Both the position numbers and the translations under genes were made by a program. The notes below the pieces were generated by a model. The model was not told the DNA's origin. It saw only the letters and a program-made list of their open reading frames with translations, and made no database searches. Below, in pieces: positions 35,275 to 46,038 of a stretch of DNA of 64,000 nt; the stretch's first letter is position 1, and each line of letters starts with the position of its first letter. Where the stretch lies: the NCBI GenBank assembly GCA_023238725.1, contig CM041546.1:10230028-10294027 (forward strand), read 5' to 3'. The DNA is from Scortum barcoo (lineage: Eukaryota > Chordata > Actinopteri > Centrarchiformes > Terapontidae).

Positions 35275-37454
35275 CTAGCGAATTGTCTTCACCGGGCTCT
35301 TGAAACTTGATGCGGCCTGAAGTTGGAGTTGATAAGCCATCGGGTGGATTTTGAAACCATATAACCTGAAATAAAAAAAACAAAAACAAACATGAAATAC
35401 AATCACTCCCTGGATTAAACTGTTTTTTTATTTAATCCTCTGAGGTGAAGAGCTGAGTGCTGCATGAAATGTTTTGATACCAGTGCCAATACGATACCCA
35501 AGAGAACGGATATCAAAACAAAACAAGAGCCAAATGCCTAATCAATTTGTACCTGACAGAACTGCACTTTGGTAGACATCAACTAAGTGTTTAGCTAGCT
35601 TAAATACCCAGCCTCACTGAGGCCTACGGCAAATTTGTCTATTTGTTGCCAGGCACTGCAAGTTAATGCTGACAATAAATCATTGTAGTGGAACATCAAA
35701 CACACCTTGGCACAAACTGGTTGGCTGGTCGCTTTGGGCGATACTCTGGGTGCACCATGAACAGCATGTGGGGGAACCCTGTCCCAAAATAGGCTCCGTC
35801 TGTGTGGTGGTGTCTGGAGGATTTGGGGGTGTAAACATCCATGCACTTTGGGCAATAAAGCTTCACCATTGCTTCTCCAGGGATGTCTGACAGACCTGCA
35901 TCAGACAAGAGATGGGAGATAGTCGAATATGTCTTCATAGCAAACGAAGGTCAAAGAGGCGGGAAGGGGGGTGTCAGACTTACCAATAGGAAGCATTGGC
36001 TGATTTTCACAATAGACTCTGGGGCAATACCCAAAGTCCCCTTGTTGATACTTTTCCAACTATGGAGAACAACACATTTAGAAATCACTGTGGATTCTTA
36101 TCTTAGCATATGTAAGGATTTGCAGTTATTAAGTAATAGCCTACCATCTGTGCAATGCCTCTGTTGGTGAGGATGTAACGTGCGTGTATGAGCCCGTAGA
36201 GCATCTCTGCCGCCTGCTCTATCAGGTCACTCTGATTGGGATTGTCTTCAAGTTCCTCATCTGTCAAATCAAAAGTGATTCAGACACTTAAAGCGTTGCC
36301 TCAGCTCGTTTTCATTTAACATGAGATCTGCCACCTCCTTCATATTCTCACCTGGCTCCAGGTCAAGAATCATGTCCAGCGCCTGGCGATAGTGCGGCAC
36401 CTGCTCATTCAAACCCGTCAGGTTAAACTTGTCCTGTATGTAGTCTTCATCCACCTGTAACACAATCGGAGACGGTTGATGGCCATTAACAACGTTGCTT
36501 ACTGTTGCAACAGCGCATTGCCTCAGCACGCTGATGCGGAAGCGTTGCGTAAGAGTTTAATAGGATTACTTAGATGGTGCCAGTGAAGACAGCAAGGGGT
36601 TAAAATTAGGATTAGACTGCGTGAGTGCTAACCTATCAGACAAACTGGTGTGCGATGCCTAAATTTACCTCACAATTCCAAGGATTATTATTTAAAGTGT
36701 CTTTTTCCTTGCACACATCTCCCTAAGGGGCTTTTTGTGTGAGAAGGCCTCATGTGCTTCAGTGGAACAGATGAGTGGCAAACTGCAGGGGGAAGCGGCT
36801 GTGAGAGGAAACTAAACATCTTAATATACTTCATGTGAGACCACCGAACCGCACACGTTATTATTAATAATTAGCAAAAAGGTTTACTTGAGCAAAGTTG
36901 CTATGTTTGGGTATTTATTCAGAGCAGTAAAAAATGTGCGAAGTACCGTTATATAGAGGGTGTTAGCCCAAGTACATTTATTATTTACTATATATCATAT
37001 TATCTAAACAAATGGTCATCTGGACAAGGGTATAAAAGAAAAAATCCATAAGGAAAAAGAAATAAGAACATTAATGGTCCATGGGTGCAATAAAATATTT
37101 ATATTTTAAAAATATAGTTTTAATTCAGATAAAGTGCATATGAAAAATATAAAGCTAAACATACAATATACACCCAGGTACCTGTACCTGGGAACCAAGG
37201 GAATAATAACATGACAGCTTGAAATGAATAGGTTTGTGACGACTGAGGTGTCTGGGGGAAGATGATGTTCCTGAGAATTATGTGCAACTTTTTTTGGTCC
37301 ATTTTGTGAGATGTGCGGTCGGATGATTTGAGAGATAAAATCCCAGTTTGGAGGATAATCCGGGTGGGGGTGGGACACTGACCTCACAGAAGAACTCATT
37401 CCCTCTCAGTCCACAAAACCAGGATATCCAGGACACCTCCTCTGAGCTGCTCAT
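35275..37454 (-). CDS. csnk2b: Casein kinase II regulatory subunit beta
   Basis: Regulatory subunit of the CK2 tetramer; it stabilises the catalytic subunits and directs substrate choice. Exons in coding order: 37383-37454, 36352-36454, 36145-36260, 35984-36059, 35706-35895, 35275-35365, giving 215 codons plus stop, the same length as human. Diagnostic residues: [20 protein letters not shown] at the start, the acidic loop DEELEDN, the zinc-binding cysteines in YCEN and CPKCMDVY, and the end SPVKTIR. The protein is nearly identical to human; one visible change is AASSFKSP for AASNFKSP. The final exon is read in a different frame from the longest open frame there. The gene is transcribed toward epb41. 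Confidence 0.97.
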
Positions 37455-37821
37455 CCTCCTGACCAACCGAAACACAGGTGCAGAAGATTTATTTTACATC
37501 CTCGCTGCTCGGCTAACAGCAAGAAACTTCAAATCCTGCAGGTGTAAACTCTCCAAAACACACATTCAACACTTTATCCCACCGTATGTGCAGCAACCTG
37601 AAGCTGTTGTTGTGGAGGCTCGGAACAAAAACGTGATTTTAATGTGTTTAATCTGTTTAATGCTACCTACGTTAGCCTAGCTAGCTTGTTTGCTAGCCTG
37701 CTTTAGCGTTGACACGTAGCTTTAGTTCACACAGTGTAGGAATTGTTTATAGTAATAATATCTATTTAGAAGAAGTCTCATGTATGTATATAGCCGTACA
37801 CAGAAAGTCACTTTTACTCAC

Positions 37822-37910
37822 CCTTCTCTGTGTTAGCACATTAAATTGTAAGCTGAGCTAGTTTGTCGCTCCCTGGATGACAAATACGTCTTCCGGTCTT
37901 CCGTGTTTTT
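37822..37910 (-). promoter_or_regulatory. csnk2b: Untranslated first exon and promoter of csnk2b
   Basis: On the minus strand a donor gaagg|gtgagt lies at 37822-37821, preceded by a leader without a long frame. Two CGGAAG cores (ETS-type sites; plus-strand cttccg at 37890-37895 and 37898-37903) sit at the likely transcription start, as is common for housekeeping genes. The exact start is not determined. Confidence 0.5.
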
Positions 37911-38494
37911 TCAAAATAATGTTCCTCCTGACGCATGTTCTCATGCTTCCGCAGTAAAAATTCATCTTGTGGACTAATGTGAGCTGTGTCAGTAAGAACA
38001 GGAACAAAATACAAGTTTCTTTGCTTTCACTTTTTAATGAATTTCCAACAAAATTATATCTGATTATTTATGTAAAAATATTTTCAAACCTTTACTCACA
38101 TGTTGTGAAATGTTGGCCTAAAACATTACAGCCTATAAAACACAATGATAATCCTTTTCTTTTTCATAGCAATATTAGGGCACTCCCATGTAGACTGCAT
38201 ACATAAACAGGCTGTGTTTTGTATTTAACTAAGCAGCTAAAACAATATCATGTAATCTGAGTCGGATATGATATTATAGCACTCACAAAGCATTTAGTTG
38301 CCTAAAATGTTTGAAATCTGTACTTCACACCCAAGACTGAACATTTTCTGTAGTTTCCTTTACTTCATAAAATTGCACATTTTACAGTATTTCTAATCTG
38401 TTTTTTCCCATATTGACAAGAACTTTACGATATTTAAGTGATGCTTAAAAATAACCACAATGACAGTCATTCACTGCTGGGGTGGAAAGCTCCT

Positions 38495-39607
38495 TCAAGG
38501 CAGGTCTGAAAAGGTTTTTCGTCGAGGTGGTGCCACATCTTTGGGCTCCTGCTCCTTCCCCATGCCCTCAAACATCAATATCCTTAAAAGAAAAAAAAAT
38601 ACAGTAAACTTTATGCCACTATATAGAGCATACTTCTTTCTTTTTCCTTTCTCTTTCACTTACAAAAGGCATTAAGCAATCATGAGATATCTTAGGCACT
38701 TCTTTCATATACTTATCCAGTGTTTACTCACAGTTTTAGAATTGCATTTCTCTTTCCCAGCATCATATTCAGGAAGTCAGTGTAGCTGATGGTCTCTTTC
38801 GATGTCCCTCCGACCACCTCTGACATCATTTTTTTCAGCTCTAAGTGAGTCTTGGCCAAGCCGAGTTTCTCCAGCATCCGTTTTAACCCCATCATATCTA
38901 TAAAATTGACAGTTTGGGGAATCAAAAGAGTGAAAAAATGTTGTGTTTATATCTATAATAGCTTTGTTGTGAGTCATCAGTGAAAGCAAAAAGTTGCTGA
39001 CATTGGCTAAAAATATTTTAGGACCGGGGCAGTTTTACCTATTTCTCCTTTGTCGTTAAGATCAAACTCCATGTATTTCTCTGTAATTCAAGCAAATATA
39101 ATCTCATTCCAAAATATTTGACTGTGCACTTTATGATTCACTGAGGAGTGATTGGTAGCTCTTGAACACTCACTCTTAAACATTTCGAGCTTTGAGCTAA
39201 GGTCTTCCTCTTCTGCATACTGGGGATCTGTGAGAAAAGCCTGGGGGAGTGACAAATAAAACATACCAATAAATCAGACATTTTATTACTGATCTCACAC
39301 AGGTGTCATGTTTTCTTGTGTCCACTCCCTGTGTGTAGAAAAAGGACTCTAAAAGATATATATCTCCGTCTCTGTAACGTGGTGACTTTTGCCTCATTAT
39401 ATTGACTCACCTCATTCACAGAGTTCAGTTTTTCTTCCTGGTGAGACTTCAGAATACCATATGCTTTACCTCCTGTGTGAAACATTCGACCAACAACCAG
39501 CAATACACATGAGTCTCACAATAACAACGCTTAACTTCACAAATGAAATAACATACAAGACAATATAAAGACAGTCAGTTGACAAACTTACCTTGAGCAC
39601 TGTCCAT
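38495..39607 (-). CDS. aif1: Allograft inflammatory factor 1 (Iba1), calcium-binding EF-hand protein
   Basis: Macrophage/microglial actin-bundling EF-hand protein. Exons in coding order: 39592-39607, 39411-39472, 39174-39240, 39039-39080, 38732-38897, 38495-38582, giving 146 residues (human 147). Matches: GGKAYGILKSHQEEKL, DPQYAEEEDLSSKLE, KYMEFDLNDKGEID, LKRMLEKLG, KTHLELKKM, DFLNMMLGKRNAILK and an end FSDLP. The first EF-hand loop (DLNDKGEID) keeps acidic positions. All junctions are GT-AG with continuous phase. The location beside csnk2b and before Ig-domain genes matches the MHC class III region. An upstream leader exon may exist near 39,867-39,912. Confidence 0.95.
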
Positions 39608-39866
39608 CTCTGTGCAGTACTGTGAGCCTGCCGGACCAAAACTGAGAGTTATGAGCTATGATGGCGTTGCTGTAAATTGAGCCACAAGAGGAAGTGGAAG
39701 TTTCTGTTAGCATTCGTGAGGTTCCTCTGTAGTATTTCAGGCTGCAGTAAATAGAGGTCAACGGAGGATGCAAATAGTAACATTAATGTAATGTGTGAAT
39801 TTCACCAAACGTAACAGGAAAAAGCACCATTGTATTGCTCAGTAAGAGAAGTTTGCATACAGGTTA

Positions 39867-39912
39867 CCTGCTGCGTCATGGCCAGGATGAACTCATTCAG
39901 ACTCGTAAGCTC
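39867..39912 (-). other. aif1: Possible untranslated leader exon of aif1
   Basis: On the minus strand a short segment ends in a donor (gcagcag|gtaacc) and lies about 260 bases upstream of the aif1 start exon. It contains only a short upstream frame. Weak support: one splice site and position. Confidence 0.25.
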
Positions 39913-40125
39913 TGACACAGTTAAAAGGTCAAAAATGGTGCATCAAAAAAACAAAAAAACACAAGCTGACAGGAAGGAAGAGTAGCAGATGTAGCAAAGA
40001 TGACTTTGTCTTTGCAAACAAAGAGAAATGCCATCTTACTCTGCAAATATTTTTGCAATCTTTTATTATTCAGTAAAGTTTCACTGCAAGTGATGTTCCC
40101 TTTTTCAGGAATGCCCCATTCTGCA

Positions 40126-40160
<35 letters not shown>
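40126..40160. repeat. (CA)n microsatellite
   Basis: About 17 uninterrupted ca units between the divergently transcribed aif1 and the two-Ig receptor gene. Confidence 0.95.
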
Positions 40161-40162
<2 letters not shown>

Positions 40163-40520
40163 CTCTATGCCAGCCACTGAGCAGCTCCACTGTGGGTTGG
40201 ATACCTTGCTTGAGGGTACCTTGATGGTGGAAATGAGGCAGGAGCAAGTGCTAAATGCTTAAATGTGAGCTCAATAAATATCTTCGCAACAATGTGCTCT
40301 CAGGGTCATTTGTCAATTTGATGTAATGTTTTGTTCTAGCCACATGGTGGTGCTACTGGCCACATTATGAGGTAAACTAGGTAAAAAAAGGTAGTTTCAT
40401 GAAGGTAGTTTCATGGGGGACTTCTGTGTCACTTAGAGAACTGAGAATAGTTTGAGACAAAAAAGAAATCTAGCAGAGAATAACATCATTGTATCTCCAC
40501 TCGTCTACGTTGCACAGAAA

Positions 40521-42410
40521 ATGGCACATTTTTATCCACAGAGTCTCCAGCTGTTAGTTCTGATAACTGTCCTGTCTGAGTGCAGAGGTGAGTAGGCCAC
40601 TGAATAATTTCTTTACCAGATTCAGTTAATGAATATTTTTTTTTCTTTGTATAATCCATAAACAACAGAGGTATGCAAAGTTTACCAACCTGGACTGTGA
40701 TGGAAACGTGGCAGACAAAGATTTATTTATTTACCTTAAATTATCTTCCTTACAGCTCTGATACCAGTTGTTTAGTGTATGCTATCTAAAAACCCTATAT
40801 ACAATATGTACTCTCAGTCTTATTCTTCTGATTCTAATCTTTATGTCTTATTATTTTAAAGGCCGCTCACCAGCGACGGAGACTTTCTCTGCTTTTCAAG
40901 AAGGAGATGTAGTTCTTCCCTGTTTTGATACAAATGATAAGGATCTGAAGTGCTACCGTGTCGTGTGGGTAAAGTACGTAAAGTACGCAACAGATGTCAG
41001 TCAGAAGGTTATTCTCTCCAGGCCTAAATTAGGCAAGAACCAGGATGCCGCACATGTAAAATGGGAAGCTGATGAAAATGGACAAATGTCTCTCTTTCTG
41101 ACAAAATTACAAAAATCAGACGAGGGACTGTACAGCTGTGAAATCTGGGAAGGCTGGGATCGTACTTTTGTCAGAAACATATCTCTAAGAGTAAAAGGTA
41201 AAGATTACACATTTTATCTACCTTATACTTTAGTCTTTTACAAATAAATCCCACTTATGTTTCACGGTTGTCTCCCCTCATTCAGAATGCAAAACCCTTC
41301 AGCCAGTGAAGGTGGCGCCAAGCACTCTCGTTAACCTGACCTGCCCGGTGGACTTAACATCAGGGCAACAAGAACCCAGAAATATCTCCTGGGCCATGCT
41401 GAGAGGAGGCAAGAAAGTATACACTGAATGGCCTACCAAGGTTGAAATTGATGGAACATCACTTGCTATTCAGTCTGTGAGCTCCACTGACAGTGGTTGG
41501 TACAGCTGTGAATACATGCTTGGGCAAACTCAGCGCTGCTTTGAAATTAATCTTCTAATCCAAGGTAAGATTTTATAGATTATTTGATATCATCACTGAC
41601 AACATATGATAATATACATGACTCTACCTTTGCTGTTTTCTTTATGAAGAGAAAACCACTGCTGTGACCACAACGGCTGCAGGTATCATTTATTTTTCAT
41701 ATTTTGCATCTTAATTCCATTGCATCAGTAATTTCCTTTTAAATGTGGTACTGTCATTTCTTAGATTTGCTTCTTGTTTATCTTCAGTCTTTTCTTCAGT
41801 CAGTGAGGTTATTTTGGAGGCCAGGAAGGAGGAGAGCAGCGGAGCATTTATTGCAATTGTGGCCTCAGCCTTTATTGGGACTGCCGTAATTGCTGCGCTG
41901 ATAGGACTATTCATCTACCGCAGACGCACCACCCAGAGAGTCACACACGTAACCCAGAGACACCGTCCAGGTTTGATCTGCCCTTTTTTTTTTATTTTCA
42001 TAGCAGTGCAGTGTGAGTGAGTAATCATAGCTTCATGTTCTCGATGTTAACCAGGTGCTACTATAGATGCTCTTGGTGTTTATGAAACTGCGCATCTCAC
42101 CTTATCTTCAGACGGTAAGTACCATTTTATTCTCTCACTACCTCATTTAGTCCGACCACTGTGACCTCTGTCAACCTTGTTTTCTTAACCGCTTCACTGA
42201 CAGCTTTTAAACTTTATTAACAGCATCTGAAAACCAGCAAGTCAACAGTCTGTACCAGCAGTTTGACGACGAAGCCTTGTGTACTTGTGAGTATTGTTAC
42301 TATTATAAAATCATTGCCTCTATTGCAAAACCATATACTTAATGACTCTCAATATATTCAAATATCTTAATAACTTTGTCCCCTCTTTTATTGCAGTCCA
42401 TTACAAGTAA
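40521..42410 (+). CDS. Two-Ig-domain type I membrane receptor, unnamed
   Basis: Exons: 40521-40587, 40862-41197, 41286-41564, 41650-41682, 41788-41970, 42055-42114, 42224-42286, 42397-42410; 344 residues, all joins in phase 1. Layout: signal peptide (LQLLVLITVLSEC, 1-22), V-type Ig domain (23-134; LPC, VVWVK, DEGLYSCEIW), second Ig domain (135-227; LTCPV, ISWAML, DSGWYSCEY), short T-rich stalk, transmembrane helix (about 258-282) followed by YRRRTTQR, and a cytoplasmic tail with VYETAHL and SLYQQF. The membrane helix has no charged residue, so coupling to an ITAM adaptor through the membrane is unlikely. It is head to head with aif1, the position and orientation of NCR3 (NKp30) relative to AIF1 in human, but NCR3 has only one Ig domain. 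Homology to NCR3 is not shown. Confidence 0.85.
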
Positions 42411-42660
42411 TTTTCAGTCTGCTCAAGAAAAAGAGTTTTCTTCTTGTCTAACCTGGATTACCTGCTTACATTTATGCATAAGTGAAAACATGTACACTCT
42501 TGATTATTTGTCTTGCAAAGAAAGGAAACTGTGGCTTATAGTAAGCAACATGTCTTCATTGCCACTCCTGTTTTGGTTTTTTGTTCCTTATTATCCTGCC
42601 TCTGGTAATATATCTAATCATCTGTAATGAAAGTGAAACATGTTTACACCACAATCATTC

Positions 42661-42666
42661 AATAAA
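42661..42666 (+). promoter_or_regulatory. Polyadenylation signal of the two-Ig receptor gene
   Basis: AATAAA in attcaataaaatc, 250 bases after the stop codon. Confidence 0.6.
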
Positions 42667-42789
42667 ATCTTTATCCAATTTGCATTAATGGCTGAGTCAA
42701 GAAAATATTCACTTTTTTAAGAAAAAATGTCTCTTGGAAAACATTTTCATGTTTATCAAGGACTACTATCAAGGGGGAAAAAAGGTTTT

Positions 42790-44699
42790 CTAGTTTACAG
42801 CCTGTAATAAATCATAGAAACTGTCAGTGGTTGTGGCAGCTTCTCCTTTGGTTTGTCTTTGCTGATGTAGTCCCTCATTATTCACATCCTCAACGGCCTC
42901 ATAAACGTGTATCTGCGAAGAGGAATGCATAGGTTATTACATTACAGTAGGATTTATCATCTTTTAATGGTTATTTATAACACAGTTTTTTTTTTGTCTC
43001 TAAAGTGTTTCCCCTTACCATGTCAATATTTGGCTCTTCATTTCCTGCGAACAGAAAGGTTTGTTTTCATCAGGCCACTAAAAAACACTGTTGTACAACA
43101 GTTGAAGGCAGGGTTGCCTAATCGGAAAAAGTACCTTTGTCCTTGTTTTGCTTCTTCTTCATGCAAATATAGAGTCCTCCAGCAACTATGCACATCAGGA
43201 GGCCGAGAGGAATGGCTAACCATGCAGATGTTTGCAGAGCTGTAGGCATTAAATATTTCCTCAGTTTACTCAGATACAAAGGTATATTTTGCTTTATATT
43301 TTGCTTTGGAGAAAAAGCAGCAATCGCGTGATGCACACTTACTGTTAACAGAGCCCCACTTCTTTGATGCCATCACCTCGCCCTCTCTGTGCGCGAAACA
43401 GGTTAATTTAGCCGATGTCATGGGCAAAGCTGGGAGAAACAGCCTGCTTACAAGAGTGTTATTGACGCTGACTAAACTGCTCTGCCGGCTGTTTTTGCCA
43501 CTTCCAGACCAAGTCAAATTGAAGTCTTTTTCACATTCTTTAGCACAGGTAAGCACACAAGTCAAGGTGAGATTATCTCCTCCTGGCCCATGCTCTGAGG
43601 TAACTGTGCAGACAAACATGAGAGGAAATGTCTTAATGGCACTGACGCAAGAAGCAAATGGAGCACAGTCCATGCTCTGTTTCAACACTCACCGTGGAGG
43701 GTATGCAGCCTGATTTTGCTAAGCACCTTTTGCTGAGCAGTGCACTCTGAGCACTGGTAGTCTCCAGCATGCAGAGCACTCACTTTGCTTATGACCAGTG
43801 ATGAGTCTTTATTCACATGACATGCTCCCATTTGGCCTTCATCAAGTGAGACATCATCTGCCAGTGTCCTCCAACCCACAGCCCGCTTCATGGTGACGCC
43901 CACGCCAGAAGAGGAAGTGTTGCCACATGAGAGTGACAATGACTCATCTACTTCAGCAAAGACTTCCTCTATACCATCTGGGTGAAAAGGAAGCACTAGT
44001 TACACTTTGTACATCTTTTATTTGGAGTATTTTATGCAGCGTTTAGTACCTTCTACTGTTGTTGTATAACTGGCGGTGACTTTAACCGTGTCATTCTGAG
44101 ACAGCTTGCATTTCCATTTTCTGTGATGGTCCGTTGGTTTTTTGTCGAAGATGAGTTTAGAGAAGCATTCAGAGGGATTTGTAATGTGAAATCTCTCTCT
44201 GTTCAGTGGTACATTATCAGCTGTAGTCCAGTTGATATGCATCCCTCTATTCTGACATAAGCTAAGTCCTTTGTATGTGTTCAGGGAACAGTGAAGCTCT
44301 ATTTTGTCCTTTGTGGTAGCTTTGTTGTTAGTCACTGGTGAATGAAAAACAAACACACTGTGATAATGTCATTAACTCTTTCAGGAATGGTTTGATGTGC
44401 GAGGGCGGCTCACTTACGGTTAAGAATCTGAAGATTAACACTTGAATTGAGTGCTCCGCTGTGGCAAGTGTAAAGTCGCGCGTCATCGAGTACCAGGTGA
44501 TTAATCTCCAGAGAGCAATCCCTTAGCAGGCCGAGCCTTGGGATCGTTGGATTTGTCACCTTTCCATCCTTCGCCACCTCAATAACTGTTCCAAAGTCCT
44601 CAGTCCTGTTCCAGGTAATAGAGGAGCAGGATTTGACTGAGGGTATTCCACATGGCAGAGTAACGTCATCTCCTAGTAAGGCAAACATGTCCAGTTGAT
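42790..44699 (-). CDS. Four-Ig-domain membrane receptor with tyrosine motifs, 5' exon not found
   Basis: Exons in coding order: 44418-44699, 44050-44334, 43693-43977, 43343-43603, 43135-43239, 43019-43044, 42790-42912. The four large exons each encode one Ig domain: first (LPCGIP...DDARLYTC), second (LHCSLN...KWKCKL), third (LSCGNT...AGDYQC), fourth (LTCVLT...KLTCFA). The fifth encodes the membrane helix (WLAIPLGLLMCIVAGGLYIC) and a basic stop KKK. The tail holds VYEAV and SFYDLL; the latter fits the inhibitory S/I/V/L-x-Y-x-x-L pattern. About 455 residues are seen. The first exon needs a phase-1 start, so a signal-peptide exon must lie upstream; I could not identify it. The V-C-V-C order recalls CD4/LAG3, but the CxC kinase-binding motif of CD4 is absent. 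No symbol can be given. Confidence 0.8.
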
Positions 44700-44749
44700 C
44701 TGTGGGAGAGGACAACGGAGCATTTGATTCTCTGGTTCATGAGGTAGTT

Positions 44750-46030
44750 CTGTCAAAAATCTCTTTTTTCTCCGCCAGAGCACTATTCACTAACTGACCG
44801 AAAAACTAAAACTATGGCAGGCTAGAGACCCTCCATCATGAACTGATGCATATTTTTAATGACAGCTGATATTAATGTGTTATTTTCACATATCTGTTTA
44901 AGCTTATCTTAAATTAGTCTCTTAAAAGTATTTCTTGTACAGTAATCATTCACTTTAATACATTTTAATAGTGAAAATGTATATTTTTAAAATGCCAAAT
45001 ACAGTATCTCATCAATTTGTAAACAAAATCAGACTTGGAGTTATTAAGTCTTATCATGAAAAAATATACAACACATCAACATTACCAGATGGCTGAAGTC
45101 CAGCTGCTGCATGTGCCAGAGAAAGAAGACAGAGTCTTAACAATGAAAAGGGAGCCATCCTTCTCTCGGAAGACGCCTTTTTGCATAATGTCTTGCTTAC
45201 TGCAAAATCTTATGACATCTGAATTCTTCCCAAAAAACATTTTCAGGAAATGACATTGAAGCAACTCATTTTTGAGAACAGCCCATTAGAGGAACTTGGA
45301 TATATCTACTCACGTTTCTCTGCAAATGCCTACAAAACTGTACTATAAAATGTTTTTTTCTGTTTTTCCTGTCTATCACTGTATGTAGCTATTAATGTTG
45401 TAAATGCAAAGACAAGAAGTGATAACCTGCAGGCCTACTAAAGAGTTTTTTTGTTCAGTCTTTTTTCCACCGGATGGTGCTGTCAGACTCTATGACAGAT
45501 GTTATTAGTTTCACAGTTTCTAACACATTCAGTTTTTACCCAGCTGCACAGTGCCCAGGTTTTGATTATCATTCAGTTCCACCTGAACGCTGTTGATTTG
45601 TTCAAGCTTTCCTTCTGACTGCTCTTCTGTTTACTGGAAACAGGAACATTAGCATTCTTGTCATTTTCCTCTTACTGAAAATGTTGAGGTTTGTTATTAT
45701 TATGATTACTATGAGTATATAACTGTAAAATCAACACAAGTTGTTGACGTTTCCTTTCTACAAGAGATATCTCTGTACACAGTATGTGTCCATGTAGGTC
45801 TGCCTCTCTTTATACATGTTTTAATGATGATTAAATAAATAATTGAAATAAACCCATTATCATACTATTTTAATCAGGATATCCGATACAAAAGCCAAAC
45901 AGGATAAATACTGATGAGAAACACACATTTGAAGGTTCTGTAGTTATTTTTACAAGTAAAAGTTAAAAAAAAAAAAAAAGCATTTGTGTGCAGACAGATG
46001 CACCACATTTGAGGAAGCAGTAAGCAGTGT
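44750..46030. other. Intergenic stretch between the four-Ig gene and cyp21a2
   Basis: AT-rich sequence without a supported exon. It should contain the missing signal-peptide exon of the four-Ig receptor and the 3' end of cyp21a2, but I found no convincing site for either. Short open frames at 45035-45264 lack splice or protein support. Confidence 0.4.
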
Positions 46031-46038
46031 TGTACACT

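Noticed and set aside
35156..35389. Minus-strand frame [10 protein letters not shown]... in the last csnk2b exon
   Set aside because: The true reading frame at this exon is offset and gives [14 protein letters not shown]...SPVKTIR, the invariant end of CK2 beta. The longer frame is a shadow.
45538..45625. Minus-strand segment ending in a phase-1 donor (cagctgg|gtaaaa), encoding NSVQVELNDNQNLGTV in one frame, considered as the first exon of the four-Ig receptor
   Set aside because: That frame has an upstream stop and no ATG or hydrophobic signal peptide, so it cannot serve as the leader exon.
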